Part shown: piece by piece, positions 11,220 through 24,283 of the stretch
How positions within the stretch are numbered: position 1 is the first letter of the stretch
Layout of the letters: each line of letters begins with the position of its first letter
Origin: Planococcus citri
Taxonomy: Eukaryota > Arthropoda > Insecta > Hemiptera > Pseudococcidae
DNA: 64,000 bases
NCBI RefSeq assembly: GCF_950023065.1
Contig: NC_088677.1
Span: 67,791,469-67,855,468, forward strand
Direction: 5' to 3'
Notes under the pieces: model-generated
Told to the model about the DNA's origin: nothing
What the model saw: only the letters and a program-made list of their open reading frames with translations
Database searches by the model: none
Program-made: the position numbers and the translations under genes

Positions 11220-11870
11220 GAAATTGCTAAAAATTGTGAAAAAGTTTGTTTTTTTTAATCAAAATTTTCAAACATTGTCAAAAAGTCTTTCCTTTTTCCA
11301 TAATTAGGTACCAAATGAATTTTGCTTTTTACAATAAAAAGATCTTGCTTTCCATCGAAACTATCAAAAAATCTCTTCTTTTTTTTGCCAACATGACTGT
11401 CAAAAAATCTTAGTTTTCGTTAAAAATGCCCAAAAGTGCATTTAAACTCATTTCTAGTGAAATTTTTGATCCTCCAAATTAATCCTATCTCCTTGTGTTG
11501 CCCAAAACAGGGTTTTATTTTATTTTTTTTTGACGTGTTATTTATCAATTTTTGTAACTGCAATTTGTACGTTTTTTCAAAAAAATCAAAAAAGTCATAT
11601 TTTAAAGTAATATTTTGACAATTTTGGTTTAGCAAAAAAGTAAGACTTTTAGGCAATTTTTGAAAAATGAGGCTTTTCGGAATTTTTTATAGTTTTTCAT
11701 CGAGAAAGTGAGATTTTTTGGCAATTTTTGACATTTTTTTCTGGTAAAAAAAACAAGATTTTTCAGAAAATTTAGTAGGAAAAAACTCCAAAATTCCGGC
11801 AGAATTTCTTCAAAAATGTATAATCCAAACTGTAAGAGCCAAAGTTGAAAAGAAAAAAATTCCATATAGG
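11220..11870. repeat. Degenerate array of ~30-60 bp 'caaaaattg...' units
   Basis: Loose units of the type gccaa-aattgtcaaaaa followed by a T-rich block. The same style recurs at 41530-42420, 52180-52330 and 55860-56640. Short open frames here are by-products of the low complexity. Confidence 0.4.
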
Positions 11871-12735
11871 TACCGAAATACTAATATTTCAAAATAATTT
11901 CGGCATTGGTTTTCGGTATTTGTACCAATTTTGAAAATTTAATTGGTATTTTGTAAATCGGTTCTTCATTTGTCAACTTATTGGTATTGGTTTTCGTTTT
12001 TTTTAAATTTTTTAATAAAAATAAGTATTAAGTTTCCCTTACTTATTGGTTTTTGGTATCGGTATCGTTCCACAACCTTGGACTCAGGCATGGTTCAAAC
12101 ATATGATTGTATTTCTAGACGACCTTTCAGTTAAAGAAAATATGTTTGTTTAAAACAAAAACGAATAATTTTGATTTTTGAATTCACGATTTTTTCATAT
12201 GTATTTTTTAAAAAAAATCAAGTTTTAATAATTTGTAGTAGGTACCTACTTGTTTTCCATCATTTTTTTTCATTCGGTTTTTTAGGCACTGATTTGGTAG
12301 GTACTTACATACCTATTATATTGTAAGAAGAGCAGAAGAAAGATCAACTATTTTTATTAAACTACGATTAGCTCATTTTTCAAGATTTTTTTTTTTCATT
12401 AAAAAACTCCCAAGCAAGTGAGTAAATTTTTTTGTACTACACAACGAATTTTTGGAACTACACAAAATGGGCAGAGCTACGCTTTAGAATAATCCCTGGG
12501 CTATCAACACAGAATTATTGTTACTGAAAATTAACACGAAGTCTGAATTTTTTTCACACGCGATGACGCGATTGAGCGCCAATACGAGAGTATGACTGAG
12601 GTGTAAATAGGTACTTTGATGCTGATGATCGGTAGGTATACCTTTACCTATTGTACTGAAACTATCGAAGTATTCCGTGACATATAAGTATAGGTAGGTA
12701 CCTACGTTTCCCTAGCCTAGCTAGAGGGTAAATTA
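11871..12735. other. Intergenic; short 'ttggtattggttttcg' repeats near 11900-12070
   Basis: Several close copies of a ggtattggttttcggtat-like block occur at 11905-12065. Otherwise nothing recognised. Confidence 0.35.
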
Positions 12736-12994
12736 AGGAACTAGATACCAGGTATGGAAATACGCCATTTCCGGTTATAGATTTCGCAGTTTTGACGGCG
12801 ATGTGATTTTTTCATTTCAGTCCTATAATGAAATGGAATCAAAAAAATGGTGGGAAAATGTTTATTTTGTGTATTAAAATGAATACAAAGCAAAAAAATA
12901 ACGTAAATTGGCGGTATTATTAATAAATTGAGTCCTTAAAATTTTTTTTCTATAACCAAAGATGGCGTATTTCCATACCTGGTATTTAGTTCCT
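12736..12994. mobile_element. MITE with ~45 bp terminal inverted repeats and TA flanks
   Basis: The left end aggaactagataccaggtat is mirrored by atacctggtatttagttcct at the right end. The inverted match continues through ggaaatacgccat and further, and the element is directly flanked by TA on both sides. A ~259 bp length, no coding capacity and TA flanks fit a Tc1/mariner-derived MITE. Confidence 0.75.
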
Positions 12995-13890
12995 TAGATA
13001 AATTACACCTTGTCAATAATATTTTACTCTAAGCACACACTTACACAGTTACAGCTAATAAACTGAAAATAACTAACCAAGACGTCACTTACTGGTGATT
13101 ATTTGTTGAGATGTCACAAATTACACACAATGTATGCAATTTTCAATCTAAACGCTAGAAAAACTATGTATTTACACGCGTAAGTGTATATTCACATTAA
13201 CGAATTACACTTTTACAGATAACTACGTATAATTGTATGAAAGGTAGCTTGATATCCACAGGTTGACGAGACAGAGACGTATCCGCACGCAGTCGTACAT
13301 TTTACCAGCTTTCAACTTAAAACAAGGTACCTAGATGCCGAAAATAAATGCCAACGACCCGGGGAAAATGGATCTGCTGGGTACCCATTTAGTATAATAT
13401 CGATCGAAATGTCGAATGTCGACCACCCCCGATCCCCAGTGCCGCCGTTCACCGGGAATCGGATAATTATCTATACGGTTTTTCGATTCATTTTTCTTCA
13501 ATCCCCTTGCAGAATTTATAAAAATGGACTTTTTTTTCGTTTTTACTTTTTTGAACCGATTTATTCGAAAAATTTCACATTCATTTCCGTCAAATAATCA
13601 TGTCTCTATACCTATTACAAACAGTTTTCAGAAAATTGCTTGTACTTTCGCTCATCTCTTTTTGTATGCATGTAAAATATCCGAGGAGGTTAGTATCAAA
13701 ATGAGACAAACGCCATCAATATTAAATTTTAGTAATAAGTATAAAAGTATGAGCCTCTCGGAGACTACAATAAGCGACGAAATTTCAATCAGGTCCTTGA
13801 AATTCATATTAGTTTTTTTTAAATGTCGCCTGTCGGTCATAAAAATATTTTGTTTCTCATTTATAATAGGAATAATTGAATCTCAAAAAT
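12995..13890. other. Intergenic, nothing recognised
   Basis: The 145-codon open frame at 13524-13961 is T-rich low complexity and runs into the tandem repeat that follows, so I do not support it as a gene. Confidence 0.4.
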
Positions 13891-13894
13891 CGAT

Positions 13895-14195
13895 AGCAAC
13901 TGGAGCACCTCCACGGCCCCAATTTTGGGCAAACTTTCGAAAAATAAACTGGGGAATGTGATATATCGAATTGCATGTTTTTGGTAACGCTGAACACCAA
14001 ATATGACGTTAGATTTTTGATTGGACCCCATCCACGGCCCCCACCAGCACCTCTCCAAATGGGGTAAAAGTTCAAAATAGGGTTTTTTTCGTGCGACACA
14101 TCAAATAGTATGTTTTTGGCGACGCTGAATACGAATATGACGTCCGATTTTTGGTTGGATCCCATCCACGGCCCCCAGCACCTACCCCTCTTGAT
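13895..14195. repeat. Tandem repeat, about 2.3 copies of a ~130 bp unit
   Basis: Units share ccatccacggcccccagca-like ends and a gctgaatacgaatatgacg block. The gaatatgacgtcc block also occurs twice in the inverted-repeat element at 46914-47709, linking the two loci. Confidence 0.6.
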
Positions 14196-15055
14196 TTTTT
14201 AATTTTTTCCCCATAAAAATATGCTGGTCAAAAAAACACACTTGAGGTGTCTGCATGAAAATCAGTTCACATGTAAATAAACTCGTTGGTACATAGACCG
14301 ATCGAAGAAGCAATTTTAATAATTTCCACGACTTCTCATTCCGGAAAAATCTGAAATTGCGCTGGAGGCGTCAGAATGACTCGAAATGATCAAATCGGGA
14401 TCGTGTGGGAGTCAATAGTTTCGGAATTGATTTTCATCAATCAAAAAATTAATGTATTTCCTATACTTAATATGTACCACCGTCCACCTTCAGTTTTATT
14501 TTTTAAAATTTTGATCGTAATTGTAGGACCCCACAATTTTTAACTTATCCAATCTATGCATCTTCAATTCTTCAATATTCATTTGATTTTGAAATAAAAA
14601 ATTAACCATTCGCCATTCGGTATCTCAGACTGCAGACAGTGCTGACCATAGAATGATATAAATAAATACTTACGTAAAATATCTATGCTGCTGACCAGTG
14701 ATTTTTAGTTCGTGTTCATCTGTCATTCTGTCTTAGCAATCGTACCTCCTCCCCTTCCCAAGTTCCTACTACCTAGTATGTATGATAAAAATTAGAATCA
14801 TAAATCATAATAGTCCGGCATATGACAATAGGAGTAATTGCACCCCCCCCGCCGATCCTCCGGGACAACTTTTTTCTTAAAGAGGACATCCTAAGGAACA
14901 TTTTAAAGCATACTTGCCAAAATAAAAGTTGGTCTTACTTACAAAATGGCGGCCATTTTGATTGACAGGTTTTGCGTTTTAACATAGGACTTGCACGAAC
15001 TTTTTCAAACTTTACAAAGATAGATCGAAAGATCATGCAAAAATTTATCACCTGT
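14196..15055. other. Intergenic, nothing recognised
   Basis: Unique-looking AT-rich DNA with one C-run near 14840. No open frame or RNA gene supported. Confidence 0.4.
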
Positions 15056-15059
15056 CAAA

Positions 15060-16378
15060 ATTTCAAGTGCTAAAGTGGGTTTTTCGATTTTTGGTGAATT
15101 TTTAAAAATCGAATTCAGGACAAAAATGAGGGAAAAAATCAAAATTTTACCAAATTGACCAAGAAAGCTGAAATTTGGGATATACTCTATTTTCGACATG
15201 CCAAATCGATTGGAAACGGTTTCAACCCGTTTTGAGCAGTTCTGGAGCCTCCAGCAGATTTTTTAATCTCGAAATTCCTACAAAATTCCATCAAATTGGA
15301 GTAGTAAAGCTAAAATTTATTCTAAAAACTAATTTCAATACGCTACGAAGTACTGCAGGTAAATTTCAAGTCGTTTTCGATCCTCCAGCGACTTTTTTAA
15401 AATTCCTGAAGCCTCCAGCAGATTTTTTAAACTTTAAATTTTTACGAAATTTCATCAAATGGAGATGGAAAGCTGAAATTTACTCTACACTCCAATTCTA
15501 ACACCCTCTGAAAACGACTTCTGGTAAATTTCAAGTCATTTTAGAGCCTCCAATGATTTTTTGAAAAATTACTGGAGCCTCCAGTACATTTTTGAAACTT
15601 GAAATTTCACCAAAATTTCATCAAACTAAGATGGAAAGCTGAAATTTTCTCTACACTCCAATTTTAACACCCTCTGGAGACGATTTCAGGTGGGTTCTAG
15701 TCATTTTAGGGCCTCCAGCGACTTTTTTTGAAAATTGCAGGAGGCTCCAGCAGATTTTTGAATCTTTAAATTTTTACAAAATTTCATCAAATGGAGATGA
15801 AAAGCTGAAATTTACTCTACACTCCAATTTTAACACCCTCTGAAGACAACTTTAGGTGGGTTCAAGTCATTTTAGGACCTCCAGAGACTTTTTTGAAAAT
15901 TACTGGAGCCTCCAGTAGATTTCTGAAACTTGAAATTTCCCCAACATTAATTTATCAAATGGAGTTAGCAAGCTGAATTTTACTTCGCAGACTACATGGT
16001 AGTTTCAAAATACTTATGGTTTTGAAGCTTCCAGCTATACTTTTATAGGAAATTTTAATTTTCCAAAAAAACGTCATACAACCTTTCAAAAAGTTGCTGG
16101 AGGCTCCAAAACGACTTGAAATTCACCAGCAGTCAACTTCGTAGCGTATTGAAATTAGTTTGGAGAATGAATTTTGACTCTCCATCTTAGTTTGATGAAA
16201 TTTTGGGGAAATTTCAAGTTTCAAAAATGTACTGGAGGCTCCAGTAATTTTTCAAAAAATCATTGGAGGCTCTAAAATGACTTGAAATTTACCAGAAGTC
16301 GTTTTCAGAGGGTGTTAGAATTGGAGTGTAGAGTAAATTTCAGCTTTCCATCTCCATTTGATGAAATTTTGTTAAAGT
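15060..16378. repeat. Foldback repeat, family member C, right arm truncated
   Basis: The left part repeats the family arm (caaaattttaccaaattgac, then ccaaatcgattggaaacg), followed by about five ~190 bp units with ctggagcctccag palindromes and ctacactccaattttaacac blocks. From ~16084 the order turns around into the complement (ggaggctccag, gtgttagaattggagtgtag). The right arm ends in mid-unit at ~16373, exactly where homology to the 544-codon gene begins. Confidence 0.65.
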
Positions 16379-17037
16379 TCTCATGAATACGTTTTCAAAG
16401 GATGAAAGATATTATACGTGTTATGCTCGGGTCTTCGATTCTAAAGCATTTGAAAATTTGACTTATACCAAGAATATGAAACTTTGCAATCGTTTAGTCG
16501 TATTGATTAACACAGCCGCGCATCCCGAAGTCCGTCCATACTCTTGTTTCAAATATCGGTCCTAAGAACGCCGAGTGGCCGACAAATGATGATTTTGAAA
16601 TCACCCTTGAACGGTCTAAAGAAAAGGCGCGGAAACAACAAAAAATTGCAGACGAAGCGTTAAAAAATGCGCAAATTGAACAGATGCTTGCCGATAAATA
16701 TCGTTCGTTTGTCGAAGAACAAGAAAAGAAGTTTCGATGTTTAGAAACACGTAAAACACTGTCTGATAAAAGCGCGAAATGGCATGAAATTTCGAAAAAT
16801 AAAGCTTCACGGAGATCGCCTAAATTTGGATTTGGATCACTGAAACTCGAAGAAAAGTCTGAGGGTATAGATGCAAAAGATGCTTCATCAAAATCATTTG
16901 AAAAACTTGATTTAGATTTTTCCCAAGTAGAAAAACAGGAAGAAAATGTCACTTTTGTAGAAACGCCAGAAACCGTCGCTCTATTCGCTAAATGGCGCGA
17001 AATTTCAAAACATAGAGCTCCATTTTTCAATTAGAGC
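16374..17037 (+). pseudogene. Truncated, frame-broken copy of the 544-codon gene
   Basis: Homology to the intact gene starts abruptly at a site matching its base 729 (VLMNTFSKDERY) and runs to its C-terminus. The first frame meets TAA just after CFKYRS (16563-16565). Relative to the intact copy there are at least two deletions around 16560-16600, after which a second frame (about 16684-17034) resumes with KNAQIEQMLADKY and keeps both W-x-E-I-S-K motifs, with a shortened acidic tail. The missing 5' ~240 codons, the internal stop and the deletions make a pseudogene the best reading. A short protein from the second frame is possible but unsupported. Confidence 0.8.
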
Positions 17038-18838
17038 CATATATGAATTTGATTTAACGTATCTTTAAATAATATTATTCCTGCTCAATTCGGTTGTTTA
17101 TTTTTCTCTCCTTTTTTGTTGAAGGTATTGTTAAGTTTGTAGGTATATCTACGATTAATAAACGTTTTTTTGGGAGTAAACATTTTTTCTGTTTTATTAA
17201 TCTTTTCATTTTTTTCAATTGTGGCGTGTATGCTTGTGTACGATAATGGTTCTGAAAAAATGTAGCGAGGTGAGAAGAAGAGGAGGTAACGCTGGAAAAA
17301 ATTTTAAAATCGCGGAATAATTATTCAATGTAGGCAGTTCTCCAAAAAAAAAACAAACAAACAAAAGGAAATAAGATTAGTCACAATCACAATTTAAAAA
17401 TGTTTTCTTACTGAAGCATATGAGATCTACCTTAGCTCACAAAAATTTCAACTTGATGAACATTAATTGAGGGTTCTTCAAGGGTTCAAATTTTTCGAAG
17501 ATTAAATAACCTAAAAATTGTCAAAATAGATAAAAAAAAAATAAATGCCCCGGCCGTTTAGAGGTAATTTAGTCAACATCTATCTACTTGTATTTAAACC
17601 GAGAATTACTGGTCATATTTTCACTGAGAAATATTCAGAAAGGAGTTTTTACACCGAACAAAGCTAAATACAAACAAATGAAAAATACACCAACAGGAAA
17701 AATTTTAGGTTCTAAAGTGTTTTAGGTCTATTTGAGTTTTGAAGAATTTTTTTAAAATCAAATGTGGGCAAAAAATGGGTAAAAATCAAAATTTGACCAT
17801 AGAAAGTTGAAATTTGGTATAACGTCCCTATTTTTGGCCCCTTGATTCGATTGGAAATTATTTCGAACAGATTAAAAACTTCTGAAGGCTCCAGCAAATT
17901 TAAAAAAATTGAAATTTTTACAAAATCTTACCCATTGATGTTAAAAAACTACAATTCTTTTTCGTAGATAACCCGATTTCAACATTTTGAGTCAGTATTG
18001 GAGATGGTTTCAAGTCGTTCTAGAGCCTTTAACAACTTTTTGAAAGTTCCAGTTTTCAAAAAGATGTCTCAAAATCTGTCCTATTCAATTTAGCGTACAG
18101 AAACACGATTGGTGCTATTATGAGACTGACTTGACCGAATATATTATTTCCCGGAAATCGGGTTCTGCCAATAAATTTCTCCAGCGATTTCACAATTGAA
18201 AATTTGAAAAATTCACTATTCCTGATCCTGTGCTTTCTGACGACAACATCTAAAAATCAGTTTAATACCCTATTTTTGACATGCTGAGTCGACTAGACTT
18301 GGTTTTTTAGGACATTTAAGAGCCTCCAGCATTTTTTTTTGGAAATTCCATTTTCCCAAAGTGACTCCACTTGACCAGTTACACACCAATTTCCCAAATT
18401 CGGTTTCTACAGGTTCCGAACCCGTATACCTCAAGATATTTTTCAAATCTTCAATCGTTTTTCAATTTTTGTGAATTTTTTTTTAAGAATCTGTAATATT
18501 TCAAACATGGTTGGAGACTACAGAACAGCTTGAAACCACTCTTCAATCAACTCAGAATTTCGAAATTAGGATATAAAATTAAATTTAGCTTTCCAACTTC
18601 ATTTGGTAAAGTTTTGTGAAAAATTCAACTTTGAAAAAAGCCACGAAACTGCTCAAAACGTACACAAAACCGTCTTCAATCAATTTGAGAGGTCAAAAAT
18701 AAGGCAAATACCAAACTTCAGCTCACTAGATTTTTTAGTAAAATTTTGATTTTTCCTCATTTTTTGTCCGAATTTAATTAGATCTGTTCAGACCGGATCA
18801 GATCCAACCATTTTCCCGTGGGAGGCTCTTAGAGTTAC
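16374..18838. repeat. Segmental duplication, copy 2 (partner at 729-3244)
   Basis: Contains the pseudogene, its 3' flank and a second copy (17740-18790) of foldback member A, all in the same order as copy 1. It lacks a ~60 bp block near its right end that copy 1 has around 3120-3180. Confidence 0.8.
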
Positions 18839-18839
18839 A

Positions 18840-21800
18840 GTTGTTCAATCCATTTTTTTCAATAGTAATTTTTTTGACGTTTTAATTGTTTGAAAATCCC
18901 CCCTTTCCGCTGTCACTTGAATTCTTCCGAAATTTACATTATTTTTGGATTTCACTCTCAACTTTGAAAAAATTGAACCTCCGATTTTTTTTTTTTGTAA
19001 GCTATTCGATTAAAAAATGAGCAAGCGTAAGTCATCGAGTTGTCCTTATTTGTTCAATATGAACCATAATCAGACTCATTACTCGTAAAACTTTTACTAG
19101 CAGTAACCAATAGAAACAACGTAACCACGTTCAAATTATTAAAAATTTAATAAATCATTATAACTCAACAAGTTAATATATACAGCTACATGAATCTATA
19201 TACAATACTTAGAACGTCTAAATCACCGACGTAATAATTAAAAGAAGTACAACGATACACACGTACACATTTCACACAATTAGACACCTCGTCTTCTACA
19301 AATCCTTTAGGTACTGGTACACGATCAGCATTTTTACATACTCGTAAAGGGCTGACGAAAAAAATAAAAAATAAAAACCCTCAACATTCTACAGTATTCA
19401 TCGAAATTCAAACTAAATAATTATAGTACCTTATTTTTGTAAAAAAAAATTAATCCTTTATACAAACACCCGATATTAACTGTTAAAAACCTTCGTATAT
19501 AAAAATTATTTTTTATAATAATTTATGTAGTACATACAAGTACAAGTACTTATACATAAAGAGAATAAAATGAAATTTTATACACACGTAACTCTTACGA
19601 AATAACAATCGATTTTTTTTTCTTCCATTTATAACATTAATAATACTGATAACAAAACATGATAATTAATTTTCATTTTCAAAATTAAAATCGCGCAGTG
19701 ACAACCTATATTATGAAAAAAAAACAGGCTACAATTGTTTGTGTGATTATAGGAACAAAAAAAATTTATGAACCGGTTCCATTGTAAAGGCATTTTACAA
19801 ACATGTTACATTGTAACTACTACGACGGGGAAGACCTTATCTATATCACCTTCTTCGTTATTTTATGGTGTACCGGACAAAGCTACAGATAGATTAACGA
19901 GTGATTTTTTTTTTCTTTTCTAAATTTTCAATAAGTACAGAAAAAAATTAGGTAATACGTAAATTTGTACATTCGTAGGTTATAGCAACGAGACCTACAA
20001 TATCAAAACTCAATTCTCTCATATTGCCTTCTGATTTCGATCAATTTCATTCGATATTTATACATCCAATCAGATGAAAATCGGAGGCAATATGACTTTC
20101 AAGAATTCAAGACTTTACTAACTCATTTTTTTAAAGAGATTCATCACGTTTTGATTACTGGAACAACACTGATAACGTTTATAAATGCAGAAAATCCTAA
20201 TGCCTAAAATTTCGCTTTCATTACACACGAGCCGAAAGACGTGTCTCATTACAGCACACCGAGCCATGAGAAAACTTTCAGCCCACTTCTAATGAAAAAT
20301 AGCTCACATTCCCAAGTATCGATAGTAATCGCTCACTTTCGATACTTGTAACGTACAACTAATACATATGGCACTACACTGGGAGGCTAAAAACTTAATT
20401 TCTAACACAAAAAAATTTAACCATCGTCCTTGGTACACAATAAAAAATTATCTTATATACACGTTTATCGAGAAAAAAAAATAATAAATCGAATCGTACT
20501 TCGAATAAACTTATAAACATCGTGTTTTCAAAAAAAATAAATTATAAAATTACGTTCTATCGAATCTATATATTTTTTTAAAAAAATTTCAGTAAAATTA
20601 TGCATTTTTTGGCTATTTCTATTCTACGTTTTTTTTCGTCTATTTGATTAAAAACCCTGTTTAAAAAAAAACGCGAACGCTGCTTTTTGCTTGAGAAATA
20701 TAGGTATTTGAAAAAACGTACAGTACAAAAAGAGCAAGTAAAAAATCACAATTTGACTTAAATTTGTTGGTTAGTTGTTTTATTTATATTTTAACAGAGC
20801 GGTGAGGAGCGGAGCGAGGATGCTGTGTCAGCATTTTGCAGCTGTGCGAGTATAAAGTTTGCGAATGGTTGGTTAGAAAAAAGAAAATATAATTACGGTT
20901 GTAAACATGATCGGTGGTGAAATCAAAACCCAAATGAGAAGGAAAAGATAAATGCAAATAAATGTTTCAAGTTTTTGATTGAGGTAAGATAATCGTTAAA
21001 AAAGTTCTGTTTTTAAAAATAATGTCAGTTTGGTAAACACTTCAATCGATGTAAAAATCGAGTTTTGAATATTAAATTAGATTTTCCCATTTGAAAAAAA
21101 ATTATAAATTTTTATTTCAAACAGGAAGACGAATTGAGAATTTGAAACCAGAATTAAAATCAGGACCTCCATTTTCGATCAAATTTTTAAAAAAATGTTT
21201 CCTTGGATAGTCAAATGAAAAATATAATGACCAGCATAATTTTTTTCTATCTGACCAAAATCAGAGGGAGGCGAGGGAGCTCATAATTTTCACACGTTTG
21301 CGATCTTTCACAAAACCGGTTCAACTTGAAGCAATTAGCAAACATGTTTTTGCAGTTTCGAAGAGAATAGGTAAATAATATAAAATCAGGAATAAAAATT
21401 TGAAAAGCTCAAAATTGAACTCTCAATGTGAAAATTACACTTTCCAAAAATTGATAAAAAATACAAAATTTTCGTTCAAAACTTTGAAAAATTATAACCA
21501 AGAAAAGAACATACACATTTTACTCACTTTCTTGAAAAATAATTTTCAAAATTTGATCTCAATCAATACCACCGAAAGGAGAAGATTTCATTCTTTCATT
21601 TCATTTTTCATGAATAGTTGAGCTTTCACTCAAAAAGAGTCAAATTTGAGCTTTTGAAATTTCATTCGACTAATTTCGTCGTTTTAAAAATATTCCGAAT
21701 TGATTTGCTTCAAGATCAGCTGGTTTTAAGATTCACCTGAGCTTTCAAAAATTGATAATTTCACCGGAAATTTCCAAATGGTGAAAATAACGAGCCCCAT

Positions 21801-24283
21801 TTCCCCCTCCTCCTGGCGATTTCAGGCAAAAGCGACTAATTTGAGCGAAATCGGAGGTCTCAACTTCATTTTTGGTTCCAGATGGCGTCATAGGCGAGGT
21901 TTTTTGGCAAAAAAAAGTTGAGATCGAGAATTTAGAAATTATTAAAAACAAAATCTGAGAAAAATACTGGAATTTTTTTTCGATCTATGAAATGCGAGGA
22001 CTCTATTAAAATACAAATTTCAATAATTGAAATTTTTTAAAAACTGACAAAATTTTCAAAAAGCTAAGAGTAAAATATTTTCAAAATGTTTCAAGGTAAA
22101 TATCAAGGTGAAATTTTGACGAATTATTATTTCAATATTACCTAATCTTAAAAAAGAAAATTATCGAAACTGATTAAAAATGAAAATTTTTGAAAGCAAT
22201 GGCTGCAAAAAAATTACAAATATAAAAAAATATTTAAAAAATTGTAAAATTTGCAAAAATACACAAAATTTCGACATAAAAACAAGATTGAAACTGGGAT
22301 ATTTTAACGACGATCGACGTAACAAAATTACGAACAAAAAAAATGCATAAAAAATTTCAAAATTCATACTTAAACTTTAGCATGAAATTTTGTACATTGA
22401 ACAAAAATAAAAAAATAGATAAAAATCGTATAAAAATTGAAAATTTTCATGCCCAATTCGGAGTTTCAACACTTTAAAAAATTAATAGAAAGGGGAAAGA
22501 AATATTCAAGAGAACAGACTCGAGAAATTCATCCCCCTTACGATTTATAAAATTTCACAACCAGCCAAAAATCAAAAACAATTCTCAGCTCGAGGCCACA
22601 AACCAACAAATTAATTAACCCTTCCCCCTCTCACCTTATCCATCCACCGATCACATTTACATTACAGGCAATTAATTAGTAGAAAAAATTGATTACACGT
22701 TTGAATTTTGAGCACAACGATAAAAGGCAGTAAAATCTTTTGTAAACTTATTAGACGATTTTTCGATCCATTAAAAACCAATTTTTCCGACATTTACGAC
22801 TATCGCCATAAAACATTCAGAACATCTTTATGAGAAATAAAGAACACGACGCCGACTATTCGTCAAAAATCTACTCTCCGTACAAAAGGTAACTGTTCAT
22901 TTAACTTCTGTTTCAACGAGATTGAAATTTTTTCAAAAAACAAAAGAGAAAGCTTTAAACGACGTCCTGAAAAAAAAAAATTAAATCGATACATTTAAAA
23001 AAAGGCACATTATATGATAACTACATAAGGACGTACGATGTTTCCCTCATTTTTTTTTTTTTTTTTTTTGATTATGTAGTTTACAAAATACCACAGGTAG
23101 GTATAGCGAAATAAAAACTGGGGGAGAAATTAATTGAGCTTAACCGTACCATTTTCTCATCGTCATGTTACGAATCATGATTTTATATGTATTTTTCGGG
23201 AGGAAAAAAAAGTAGCACTGTTGTTGACGCTTCTTAAAATAAAGTAAAAACTTATTAATACTGTACAAGTTTGTAAAAAGGTTTGTGTTAAAGAAGGTTG
23301 TAATACCCTGCATTACGCTTATCAAAATACATACAATTTTTCGGCAGATAAAAATAAAGAGATTAAAGATACATTGAGAGAGAGAAAGAAAGAGAGAAGA
23401 TACACAGGGAGATAAAATGTTATATAAAAAAAGAAAAAAAAAACGAATATACTATAGATACATCACTGCAGATCAACATAAGTATATATAAAAATACAAG
23501 GCAAGCAAATTAGGATTTTGATTGGGGGAAGGTGAGGAGGTAAAAAGAGTAAAGGGGGGAATCAATCAGGTGCAACTTTAGACGACCTTGCGACTGTCAA
23601 AATACTAATCATGATTTCGGATAAAATCTCGTCGATATCCGTATTACCTACGTTATCCATCGTCGGTACAAAAATACCCACCATTCAGTCTTTCAACAAC
23701 GAAAAGAGAAAAAAATAAAATAAGAGAAATTTTTCGCCACGAATCACGAGAGAGAAGCGCTAGCGTTTCATCACATACAAAATACTTTAGGGGGGGCAGA
23801 CCCATAGAGATATATGTACTCATTACATTAACGGTAACGATTTCAATAAACAATTAAAATATAGTATACGCGAGAGAAAAAAAAAATACGAAAACAATAA
23901 GAATCCTAAATTTAAAAAAAAAAAAATACATATACACGTACTATAAAATAATACACGACGTCGCAAAGACACATACAAACACACACACACACACATTATG
24001 GAGAAACATACAACACAGATTCATAATAATATTACAGAAATACATCTATAGTATTTTTAATTTTTAAAAAGGTATACCTTAGGTATAATATAATATGTTG
24101 TATATGCGCGAAATTCTGCATGCATACTTAACAGGACGCAAGTAATACGTAGCTAACCACAGAGATACATAGGACGCCCCATGTGATCCAATGCTGATTA
24201 TCGTTTAACAACGAATGCGATTTTACGGTCACACTACGACGTCTTATGAGCGTTTTCAACAACGCCCATTGTTTTCGCAGTAG
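18840..24283. other. 5.4 kb gene-free stretch, possibly including a long 3' UTR
   Basis: No open frame above background and few of the foldback repeats that fill the flanks. It holds a (CA)n run near 23978-23996, GA-rich sequence near 23370-23400, a T-run near 23050 and many A-runs. It lies directly downstream (minus strand) of the CTD-phosphatase stop codon, so part of it may be that gene's 3' UTR. I cannot place the polyadenylation site. Confidence 0.4.

Noticed and set aside
13524..13961. 145-codon plus-strand frame
   Set aside because: Phe/Ser-rich, low complexity, and it runs into the tandem repeat at 13895; no family resemblance.
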